Assembly (NCBI GenBank): GCA_012521855.1 | Contig: JAAYLO010000119.1 | Coordinates: forward strand, 1-5,124 | Direction of reading: 5' to 3' | Source: Halanaerobiaceae bacterium | GTDB taxonomy: Bacteria > Bacillota > Halanaerobiia > Halanaerobiales > DTU029 | DNA length: 5,124 bases | Shown here: positions 1 to 5,124 of the stretch, piece by piece | Layout: each line of letters opens with the position of its first letter | How positions within the stretch are numbered: position 1 is the first letter of the stretch | Program-made: the position numbers and the translations under genes | Notes under the pieces: generated by a model | What the model was told of the DNA's origin: nothing | What the model saw: the letters and a program-made list of their open reading frames with translations, nothing else | Database searches by the model: none

Positions 1-83
1 ACATTTTGTTTTTTTTTTATTTTAAATTGATAAATAATTATATTTTTTATTTTTTTTTGAAGGACTTTTTTTAATATTAGAGA

Positions 84-99
84 ATACTATATATAGTGT
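84..99. promoter_or_regulatory. NrdR box 1 (operator upstream of nrdD)
   Basis: The 16-mer ataCTATATATAGTgt contains a perfect 12-bp palindrome (86-97). It agrees with the NrdR-box consensus as I recall it (acaCwAtATaTwGtgt), with one mismatch at position 2. NrdR is the zinc-ribbon/ATP-cone repressor that senses dATP/ATP and controls ribonucleotide reductase genes, so the position directly ahead of nrdD fits. The assignment rests on consensus, a second copy at the right spacing, and the gene downstream. No nrdR gene is in the window. Confidence 0.85.
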
Positions 100-114
100 T
101 CCGAAATTCGAATA

Positions 115-130
115 ATACTATATATAGGCA
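115..130. promoter_or_regulatory. NrdR box 2 (operator upstream of nrdD)
   Basis: The 16-mer ataCTATATATAGgca repeats the first 13 bases of box 1 exactly and diverges only in the last three. The start-to-start distance to box 1 is 31 bp (15-bp gap), about three helical turns. This is the arrangement known for tandem NrdR boxes and puts both sites on the same face of the DNA. The right half-site is degenerate, so box 1 is probably the stronger site and box 2 may depend on cooperative binding. Confidence 0.82.
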
Positions 131-150
131 TATATAGTCCAAAAGCCCTA

Positions 151-179
151 TTGACAGGACAAAAATTATGTCATAGTAT
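151..179 (+). promoter_or_regulatory. Candidate sigma70-type promoter of the nrd operon
   Basis: A consensus -35 TTGACA (151-156) is followed by a 17-bp spacer and a -10-like TAGTAT (174-179, four of six matches). Transcription would start near 186, giving a leader of about 60 nt. It is the best promoter between the NrdR boxes and the nrdD start. The NrdR boxes end 20 bp upstream of the -35 rather than overlapping it, so either repression acts from upstream or another, weaker promoter overlapping the boxes is used. Confidence 0.55.
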
Positions 180-244
180 ATATTTTTGCATGATACAGGT
201 CTGAACTCAATGAAGACAAATTATTTTACTTAAGGAGGATAATC

Positions 245-2266
245 ATGATTAAAAGCATTTTAAAGAGAGATGGCAGAGAAGTTCCTTTTGATGAAAACAA
301 GATAAAACTGGCTGTTTTGAAAGCCAGCAGAGCTGTTGGCAGAGATAATCCAGATATTGCAGACGAAATTGCTGAGGCTGTTTTATCTTATCTCAAAATA
401 TTCTTTAAAGATTCAGGAACTCCTACTGTTGAGCAGATACAGGATCTTGTTGAAAAAATATTGATTGAAAAAGGTTATTCAGATATTGCAAAGGCATATA
501 TCCTTTACCGGGAACAACATGCTAAATTAAGAAATGCAAAGGCATTGTTTGCAGATGCACTTAATGTTATAAACAGCTATCTGGATCGGAGTAACTGGAA
601 AGTTAATGAAAACAGCAATATGGGTTTTTCTTTACAGGGCCTGAATAATCATATATCTTCTGAAATAAGCAGCCAGTATTGGCTGCAGGAAATATACCCC
701 AGGGAAATCAGGGAATTACATATTAATGGAGATTTCCACATACATGATTTAAGTGCTTTATCTGTATATTGTTGTGGCTGGGATTTATATGATCTTTTAT
801 TAACAGGTTTCGGCGGTGTTCCAACAAAGGTTGAAAGCTCGCCACCAAAACACTTCAGAACAGCTCTGGGCCAGATAGTAAATTTCTTCTATACACTTCA
901 GGGAGAAGCAGCTGGTGCACAGGCTTTTGCTAATTTTGATACTTATCTGGCTCCATTTGTTTATTATGATAATCTTTCATACCCTGAAGTAAAACAATGT
1001 ATGCAGGAGTTTATTTATAATATGAATGTTCCTACCAGGGTGGGCTTCCAGACACCATTTACAAATATAACCCTTGATCTGGTCCCCTCTCCTGCTATTG
1101 CTGATCAGCCTGCAATAATAGGCGGAAAACCTATGGATAAAACACTTGGTGAATTTCAGGAAGAAATGAATTTAATCAATAAAGCCTTTGCTGAAATAAT
1201 GTTAGAGGGTGATGCCAAGGGCCGGGTATTCTCATTCCCAATCCCCACCTATAATATAACAAGGGATTTTGATTGGGACAATCCTGTCTATGAACCTATC
1301 TGGGAAATGACTGCAAAGTATGGTATACCTTATTTTTCAAACTTTATTAATTCTGACATGAATCCTGAAGATGCCAGAAGTATGTGTTGCCGACTTAGAC
1401 TGGATAACCGTGAGCTCAGAAAACGTGGAGGAGGCTTATTTGGTGCAAATCCAATGACAGGCAGTATTGGTGTTGTTACTATAAATCTTCCCCGTATAGG
1501 CTACCTGGCAAAGAGTAAAGAAGATTTCCTGGCAAGGGTAGAATTTTTGATGAATGCGGCAAAAAATAGCCTGGAAATCAAGAGAAAAGTACTGGAAAGA
1601 ATTACCGAAAACGGTCTTTACCCCTATTCAAGATTTTATCTCCGTGATATAAAAAATAGATTCGGGAAATACTGGCAGAATCACTTCAATACAATAGGTA
1701 TAAATGGTATGAATGAAGCCCTTTTAAACTTTATGGGTAAGGATATTACAGATAACGAAGCAATGGAATTTGCCCTTGAAATCATGGTTTTTATGAGGAA
1801 TAAACTGCTTGAATTCCAGGAAGAAACAGATAATATGTATAATCTTGAGGCAACACCTGCTGAAGGTACTTCTTACCGCTTTGCAAGACTTGATAAAGAT
1901 AAATACCCTGATATAATTACTGCCAATGAAGAAAGGGTCAAGAAAGAGAATGCTGAACCATATTACACAAACTCTACACATCTTCCTGTTGGTTACACAG
2001 ATGATATATTTACTGCCCTGAAACTACAGGATGAATTGCAGACAAAATATACTGGCGGTACTGTTTTTCATGGCTTTATTGGAGAAAGATTACCATCAAT
2101 AGAGAGCACAAAATTACTGGTAAGAAGAATTGCAGAAAATTTCAGGCTGCCGTATTACACTATAACTCCAACCTTCAGTGTCTGTCCGGTACATGGGTAT
2201 CTGGCAGGAGAACATGAATATTGCCCTATATGTGATGCAGAGAATGGTTATATTAAAGCAATCTAA
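245..2266 (+). CDS. nrdD: Anaerobic (class III) ribonucleoside-triphosphate reductase, large fragment lacking the glycyl-radical segment
   Basis: This is the catalytic subunit of class III ribonucleotide reductase, which reduces ribonucleotides to deoxyribonucleotides in the cytoplasm without oxygen. Residues 3-93 form an ATP-cone, the allosteric dATP/ATP site. The barrel carries typical motifs: GDFHIHDL (162-169), YCCGWDL (175-181), TPFTNITLDL (270-279), MCCRLRLDNREL (380-391), GGGLFGANPMTGS (395-407), EATPAEGTSYR (535-545) and TGGTVFHGFIGE (603-614). Cys176/177 and Cys381/382 are the likeliest active-site cysteines, by analogy with the two catalytic cysteines of phage T4 NrdD. The C-terminus has a zinc-knuckle-like CPVH-x9-CPIC (647-663). 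The protein then ends after ten more residues, without the RVxGY glycyl-radical segment that follows in complete NrdD proteins; that segment lies in the gene at 3024-3191. AAGGAGG (232-238), 6 nt before the ATG, fixes the start. The family call is secure. Confidence 0.97.
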   Translation: MIKSILKRDGREVPFDENKIKLAVLKASRAVGRDNPDIADEIAEAVLSYLKIFFKDSGTPTVEQIQDLVEKILIEKGYSDIAKAYILYREQHAKLRNAKALFADALNVINSYLDRSNWKVNENSNMGFSLQGLNNHISSEISSQYWLQEIYPREIRELHINGDFHIHDLSALSVYCCGWDLYDLLLTGFGGVPTKVESSPPKHFRTALGQIVNFFYTLQGEAAGAQAFANFDTYLAPFVYYDNLSYPEVKQCMQEFIYNMNVPTRVGFQTPFTNITLDLVPSPAIADQPAIIGGKPMDKTLGEFQEEMNLINKAFAEIMLEGDAKGRVFSFPIPTYNITRDFDWDNPVYEPIWEMTAKYGIPYFSNFINSDMNPEDARSMCCRLRLDNRELRKRGGGLFGANPMTGSIGVVTINLPRIGYLAKSKEDFLARVEFLMNAAKNSLEIKRKVLERITENGLYPYSRFYLRDIKNRFGKYWQNHFNTIGINGMNEALLNFMGKDITDNEAMEFALEIMVFMRNKLLEFQEETDNMYNLEATPAEGTSYRFARLDKDKYPDIITANEERVKKENAEPYYTNSTHLPVGYTDDIFTALKLQDELQTKYTGGTVFHGFIGERLPSIESTKLLVRRIAENFRLPYYTITPTFSVCPVHGYLAGEHEYCPICDAENGYIKAI

Positions 2267-2306
2267 AACATCTTTGAAAATATAGCAGAACGAGAGGTTA
2301 ATTCTC

Positions 2307-3002
2307 ATGAAAATATCAGGGTTTCAGAAGACAAGCCTGATTGATTACCCCGGAAAAATTGTAAGTATTATATTTACACAGGGTTGTAATTTCAGGTGTT
2401 CTTATTGCTACAATACCGGGCTGATTCCTTCTGAAAGCAAACATAATGAATATTTCCCGCTTGACTATATCTTTTATTATTTAGAAAAAAGAAAGGGATT
2501 GATAGACGGGATCAGTATTACAGGCGGAGAACCTACATTGCAGTCAGATTTATATGTTTTTATTAAGGATGTAAAGGACATGGATTATAAAATAAAACTG
2601 GATACCAATGGCAGTAATCCTGATTTGTTAAAAATACTCATCGATGAAAAAATGATAGATTATATAGCAATGGATATAAAGGGACCTCTTCAGAGATATA
2701 AGGAGATTAGTTCCTGTAATATAAACACAGCTAAAATACAGGAATCTATAAAGACAATTATGAATTCTGGTATCGAATATGAATTCAGGACTACAGTAGT
2801 ACCAGGAATTCATAGTAATGAAGACATGGAAGATATCGCGCTTTTAATAAAGGGCAGCAGAAATTTTTATATTCAAAACTTTAGGGCTGAAAACACATAT
2901 GACCCATCACTGATGAAATTGAACGGCTTCCCTCCTCAAAAACTGGAGGAATTTAAAGATATTATAAGTCCTTATGTTAAAAACATTAATATAAGAAACT
3001 GA
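2307..3002 (+). CDS. nrdG: Anaerobic ribonucleoside-triphosphate reductase activating protein (radical SAM)
   Basis: This is the radical-SAM activase that cleaves S-adenosylmethionine and abstracts hydrogen from the glycine of NrdD to create the glycyl radical. The [4Fe-4S]-binding CxxxCxxC is C27-NFR-C31-SY-C34, inside TQGCNFRCSYCYN. The SAM-binding GGEP is at 73-76, with further family motifs KLDTNGSNP (97-105), MDIKGP (122-127) and RTTVVPG (161-167). At 231 residues and starting MKISGFQKTSLIDYPGK, it resembles the longer NrdG form (the TIGR02495-type family as I recall) rather than the roughly 155-residue E. coli NrdG. It begins 40 nt after the nrdD stop, with GAGAGG at 2292-2297 as a moderate ribosome binding site. 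It ends 21 nt before the glycyl-radical gene, so all three genes are probably co-transcribed. Here its target glycine should lie in the separate 55-residue protein. Confidence 0.95.
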   Translation: MKISGFQKTSLIDYPGKIVSIIFTQGCNFRCSYCYNTGLIPSESKHNEYFPLDYIFYYLEKRKGLIDGISITGGEPTLQSDLYVFIKDVKDMDYKIKLDTNGSNPDLLKILIDEKMIDYIAMDIKGPLQRYKEISSCNINTAKIQESIKTIMNSGIEYEFRTTVVPGIHSNEDMEDIALLIKGSRNFYIQNFRAENTYDPSLMKLNGFPPQKLEEFKDIISPYVKNINIRN

Positions 3003-3009
3003 TTTTTAC

Positions 3010-3016
3010 AAGGAGG
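3010..3016 (+). promoter_or_regulatory. Strong ribosome binding site of the small glycyl-radical gene
   Basis: AAGGAGG lies 7 nt before the ATG at 3024, in the 21-nt gap after nrdG. It is as strong as the nrdD site and better than the GAGAGG ahead of nrdG. It is the main non-homology evidence that the 55-codon frame is a translated gene and fixes its start. Confidence 0.88.
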
Positions 3017-3023
3017 AATAAAA

Positions 3024-3191
3024 ATGACTGAACAAAAAAGACAAAAATGTGAAATCTATTCAAGGGTTGTTGGATTCTTGACTCCTGTTTCACAATGGAA
3101 CCGTGGGAAAAAAGAAGAGTTTAAAGACAGAAAAACATATGATCGGGTTTTGCTGGAGGGTAATGAAGTACAAAAACAGAAAGTAGTATAA
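3024..3191 (+). CDS. Stand-alone glycyl-radical segment of class III ribonucleotide reductase (55 aa)
   Basis: The 55-residue protein matches the extreme C-terminus of complete NrdD proteins. CEIYSRVVGFL (9-19) corresponds to the glycyl-radical loop, with Gly17 (codon 3072-3074) as the predicted radical site; E. coli NrdD has RVCGYL there. It is followed by the conserved W-N-x-G-K-x-E-E-F-K-x-R stretch (25-37). It starts just where the large NrdD fragment (245-2266) stops, so together they rebuild a whole enzyme of about 728 residues. There is no room for a catalytic domain, so it must work by docking onto large NrdD, with Gly17 activated by the neighbouring NrdG. It is last in the operon, and its TAA lies inside the terminator stem. 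Separate small ORFs of this kind are, I believe, annotated in other anaerobes under the plain reductase name, but I cannot check that. It could instead be a spare-part protein for another, intact NrdD elsewhere in the genome. Confidence 0.9.
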   Translation: MTEQKRQKCEIYSRVVGFLTPVSQWNRGKKEEFKDRKTYDRVLLEGNEVQKQKVV

Positions 3192-3220
3192 AAAAAACAG
3201 CCTCAGGCTGTTTTTTTTAT
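3188..3220. terminator. Bidirectional intrinsic terminator between convergent operons
   Basis: A perfect 15-bp inverted repeat (3188-3202 and 3206-3220) surrounds a 3-nt loop. The core is CAGCC-TCA-GGCTG, flanked by eight A on the left and eight T on the right. Read on the plus strand it gives a GC stem followed by a U-run for the nrd operon. Read on the minus strand it does the same for the peptidase gene ending at 3245. The nrd small-gene stop codon lies within the left arm. Confidence 0.93.
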
Positions 3221-3244
3221 CCAGGTTATTTTCAAAGATTATCA

Positions 3245-4264
3245 TCAAGGAAGATAAAGCAAGGGGTTTACAGCTTCACCATTTTTGTAAATTCGAAAAT
3301 CCAGATGGCTTCCTGTGCTTGTACCAGTACTGCCGGCTTTAGCTATTACCTGGCCCAGTTTTACCTTCATCCATCTCCTCACTAATAATGTTGAATTGTG
3401 TCCATATAGTGTCTCTATTCCATTACCATGATCAATGACAATTGTATTACCAAATCCATCAAGATAACCACTCTTTATTACAATACCGCTTGCTGCTGCT
3501 CTTATCTCTGTTCCAAGAGGAACAGCTATATCTATTCCCCCATGAAAGTGCCTTACTCCCCGTATGGGATGAATTCTATCTCCATAGCCGGATGAAATCC
3601 GGCCTATAACAGGCCAGATAAAAGCCCCTTTTTCTAATCTGAATGGTTGATTAGAATCCCCTTTCAAGCAAGCTATAACGAGGGTTTGTCCAGCATAAAT
3701 AGTGTCGCTTTTTAAATTATTCGCCAGCTTTATTGTAGTAACATCTACTCCATATTTTTTAGCCAATATGGATAAAACGTCACCAGGCTTAACCTTGTGA
3801 TATATCGTTGAATAAACAACCCTGTCTTCTCCTCCGCCAATACCGGTTTTGGGGATTTTTAGTTCCTGGCCGACTTTTATTAAATCTGATATCAGATTAT
3901 TTATTTCTTTAATGGATTTCACAGTAGTATTAAATTCTACAGCAATCTCTGAAAGTGTATCTCCTTCCCTGACAACATATGTAATATCCTTAAGGATTTC
4001 TTCCATTTTTTCAAGGGTTTTTTTCCCGACTACACCATCAACAGTAAGGCCATTATTAAATTGAAAATCCTTAACAACATCCAGAGTTCCATAGCCGAAA
4101 ATACCGTCAACTGAAATATCGTATCCCATATCATATAAATACTGCTGAATTCTTTTAACTTCTTCTCCTCTATCTCCATATTCATACTTGACAGCATAAG
4201 ATACTGAAGAAAAAGATAATAATAATAATATTAATATAATAAATATAAGTCCATTCTTTTTCAT
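3245..4264 (-). CDS. Exported peptidoglycan-binding, LysM-containing M23-family endopeptidase with a variant zinc motif
   Basis: This is a probable cell-wall hydrolase acting outside the membrane on peptidoglycan cross-bridges or stem peptides. A signal peptide is clear: MKKN, a hydrophobic run at 6-17 and a likely cleavage after SYA (residue 24). A PG_binding_1 domain follows at about 28-88 (GDRGEEVKRIQQYL, VDGIFGYGT, VDGVVGKKT). Two LysM repeats come next: about 95-138 (YVVREGDTLSEIA to ELKIP) and 155-198 (YHKVKPGDVLSILA to TLVIA). An M23/LytM domain occupies about 217-339 (WPVIGRISSGYGDRIHPI). The first metal motif HxxxD is intact (H241, D245) and YGH is at 287-289. The usual HxH is H320-L-D322, a His-to-Asp change at the expected second ligand, so activity is uncertain. 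AGGAGG (minus strand, 4276-4271) sits 6 nt before the ATG. It lies 114 bp downstream of trmL with no GC hairpin between, so co-transcription is plausible; only poor promoter-like matches (TATAGT, 4308-4303) are visible. Confidence 0.93.
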   Translation of the reverse strand: MKKNGLIFIILILLLLSFSSVSYAVKYEYGDRGEEVKRIQQYLYDMGYDISVDGIFGYGTLDVVKDFQFNNGLTVDGVVGKKTLEKMEEILKDITYVVREGDTLSEIAVEFNTTVKSIKEINNLISDLIKVGQELKIPKTGIGGGEDRVVYSTIYHKVKPGDVLSILAKKYGVDVTTIKLANNLKSDTIYAGQTLVIACLKGDSNQPFRLEKGAFIWPVIGRISSGYGDRIHPIRGVRHFHGGIDIAVPLGTEIRAAASGIVIKSGYLDGFGNTIVIDHGNGIETLYGHNSTLLVRRWMKVKLGQVIAKAGSTGTSTGSHLDFRIYKNGEAVNPLLYLP

Positions 4265-4378
4265 TTTTTTCCTCCTCGATAGTTAAAAAGTTTATAAAAA
4301 ATACTATAAAAAGTAAAGAAAAAATAAATAAACATTATTTCTTATGAATATATTTCGTTCTATAATTATTATTCTCCA

Positions 4379-4876
4379 TCAGCAAAAAAAGTCCTTTTTT
4401 TCGGACAGCATGCCTTTTTTACATAATCCTGGAAAATCAAGCTGCCTTAAAGCTTCATAGAGGATTATTGCAACTGCATTGGAAAGATTCAGGGAACGAT
4501 CTTCTATTCCCATAGGGATTCTGATACAATTATTGATATTTTCTTTAAGCAAGTTTTCCGGCAAACCAGCGGTTTCTTTTCCGAATACCAGAAAATCATC
4601 CTTTTTATATGTTATCTCTGTATAAGTTCTGGCAGCCTTTGTTGTTGCGAAATAAAAATTGCTGTTTTTATATTCTTCCATTAAATCATAAATAGAATCA
4701 TAGTAATATATGTCCAGTTTGTCCCAATAATCCAGCCCGGCACGTTTTAAATAGCGGTCATCTGTAGAAAAACCAAGAGGTTTGATTAAATATAAAGAGC
4801 TTGAAGTTACTGCACATGTTCTGGCAATATTTCCAGTATTCTGCGGTATTTCAGGCTCAACCAGTACGATATTCAT
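4379..4876 (-). CDS. trmL: tRNA (cytidine/uridine-34-2'-O)-methyltransferase, SPOUT family
   Basis: This is a TrmL/YibK-type enzyme that methylates the ribose 2'-O of the wobble nucleotide in tRNA-Leu isoacceptors, using S-adenosylmethionine bound in a trefoil knot. The 165-residue length is close to the usual 150-160. SPOUT motifs are visible in order: PQNTGNIART (11-20), LIKPLGF (30-36), KRAGLDYW (44-51), FGKETAGLP (98-106) and IPM followed by RSLNLSNAVAIILYEALRQ (120-145). The last two form the knot and SAM pocket. The ATG is preceded by a purine-rich GGAGGGGAG (minus strand, 4892-4884), about 7 nt away. The tail after 150 (KKGMLSEKKDFFC) is not a recognisable domain. The peptidase gene lies downstream on the same strand; any functional link is not evident beyond shared transcription. 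Confidence 0.95.
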   Translation of the reverse strand: MNIVLVEPEIPQNTGNIARTCAVTSSSLYLIKPLGFSTDDRYLKRAGLDYWDKLDIYYYDSIYDLMEEYKNSNFYFATTKAARTYTEITYKKDDFLVFGKETAGLPENLLKENINNCIRIPMGIEDRSLNLSNAVAIILYEALRQLDFPGLCKKGMLSEKKDFFC

Positions 4877-4927
4877 TGATTAACTCCCCTCCATTTTTGT
4901 CACTAAATATAAAAATACTGTCAGTTT

Positions 4928-4957
4928 TTTATATTACTTATATAAGTAGTATTTCAA
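4928..4957 (-). promoter_or_regulatory. Candidate promoter of trmL
   Basis: On the minus strand, TTGAAA (4957-4952) is separated by 18 bp from TATAAA (4933-4928). Each hexamer matches five of six sigma70 consensus positions. Transcription would start near 4921, giving a leader of about 45 nt to the trmL ATG. A second candidate lies farther up at 5029-5001 (TTGACT, 17 bp, TAGTAT). In such AT-rich DNA chance matches are common, so the choice is tentative. Confidence 0.4.
4931..4952. repeat. Palindrome within the trmL promoter region, possible operator
   Basis: A 22-bp near-perfect inverted repeat has arms 4931-4941 and 4942-4952, with core ACTTATATAAGT. Ten of eleven base pairs match and the other would be G-U in RNA. 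It fills the spacer between the candidate -35 and -10 elements of trmL. It does not fit the NrdR consensus in its core, and neither strand continues into a U-run immediately after it, so it is not a terminator. A dimeric repressor site is possible; the regulator is unknown. Confidence 0.35.
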
Positions 4958-5038
4958 TATACATTTTAAATACTCTTTTTACAATAATTGCTCTAATAAA
5001 ATACTACAATATATATCATATATAGTCAAGATAAGTGA

Positions 5039-5124
5039 TTATTTTACAAGATAGAAGCAAAAATCTATTTCATAATTTGTCTTTTCTTTCAGTATATCTC
5101 TTAATTCTATATCCAGTTCTTTAC
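5039..5124 (-). CDS. C-terminal end of an unidentified gene, cut by the window edge
   Basis: Reading the minus strand from the right edge, one frame stays open for 27 codons and then stops at TAA (5041-5039). The other two minus-strand frames hit stops almost at once (TAA at 5123-5121 and TAG at 5109-5107). The peptide begins KELDIELRDILKEK and ends DFCFYLVK, a charged, helical-looking composition typical of a real protein end. I do not recognise the family. It would lie 162 bp upstream of trmL on the same strand. No GC-rich hairpin lies between, so readthrough into trmL is possible. Confidence is limited because so few codons are visible. Confidence 0.5.
   Translation of the reverse strand, partial: KELDIELRDILKEKTNYEIDFCFYLVK

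Noticed and set aside
1..72. T-rich runs at the left edge as a terminator or curved DNA element
   Set aside because: There is no hairpin before the T-runs within the window and no clear 10-11 bp phasing. An upstream gene's end cannot be seen.
129..139. Third NrdR-like site (catatatagtc), also present at 5017-5027
   Set aside because: The C-to-G spacing of the core is one base too short for the NrdR consensus, and the two copies sit in different contexts. Shared AT-rich sequence is the simpler explanation.
190..204. Leader mini-ORF (ATG plus three codons, then TGA) ahead of nrdD
   Set aside because: It has no ribosome binding site, is only four codons long, and has no attenuator hairpin after it.
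1724..1981. Minus-strand open frame inside nrdD (also 2114-2308 and 2628-2813)
   Set aside because: They lie antisense to clearly coding nrdD and nrdG, have no family resemblance I recognise, and look like shadows of the real genes.
2292..2306. Hairpin GAGA/TCTC covering the nrdG ribosome binding site
   Set aside because: A 4-bp stem with a 7-nt loop is too weak to argue for translational control.
2264..3024. Split of NrdD as a sequencing error or simple frameshift
   Set aside because: The two pieces are separated by the complete nrdG gene, and the small gene has its own strong ribosome binding site and start codon. A base error cannot produce that arrangement.
3849..4064. Plus-strand open frame inside the peptidase gene
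   Set aside because: It is antisense to the PG-binding/LysM coding region and its peptide shows no domain.
4801..5025. Plus-strand open frame over the trmL start and upstream region
   Set aside because: It overlaps the conserved N-terminus of trmL on the opposite strand. Its peptide is dominated by Ile/Tyr/Leu from AT-rich non-coding DNA.

Overview
The window is AT-rich, with strong AAGGAGG-type ribosome binding sites, oxygen-sensitive nucleotide metabolism and a LysM/M23 cell-wall hydrolase with a signal peptide. This points to a low-GC, anaerobic Gram-positive-lineage bacterium (Bacillota, Clostridia- or Halanaerobiia-like). The placement is inferred from gene content and base composition; no phylogenetic marker is present.

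The left two thirds (about 84-3220) form one self-contained transcription unit for anaerobic deoxyribonucleotide synthesis. Two NrdR-type palindromes spaced exactly 31 bp apart and a sigma70-like promoter precede nrdD (245-2266), which encodes a class III ribonucleotide reductase with an ATP-cone. Next come nrdG (2307-3002), the radical-SAM activase, and an easily overlooked 55-codon gene (3024-3191). The unit closes with a perfect 15-bp stem terminator (3188-3220).

The main observation is that the reductase is split. The 673-residue NrdD stops just after its C-terminal zinc-knuckle motif and has no glycyl-radical segment. The missing segment (RVVGF motif, then QWNRGKKEEFKDRK) is encoded by the 55-codon gene on the far side of nrdG. 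Functional class III RNR would therefore need large NrdD, the small glycyl-radical protein and the activase.

The right third is on the minus strand. trmL (4379-4876) encodes a SPOUT tRNA wobble 2'-O-methyltransferase. It is followed by an exported PG-binding/LysM/LysM/M23 peptidase (3245-4264), whose usual HxH motif reads HxD. This block converges on the nrd operon, and the hairpin at 3188-3220 can terminate both. A candidate trmL promoter carries an 11+11 near-perfect palindrome in its spacer. At the right edge, the last 27 codons of an unidentified minus-strand gene appear to enter the window (5039-5124).
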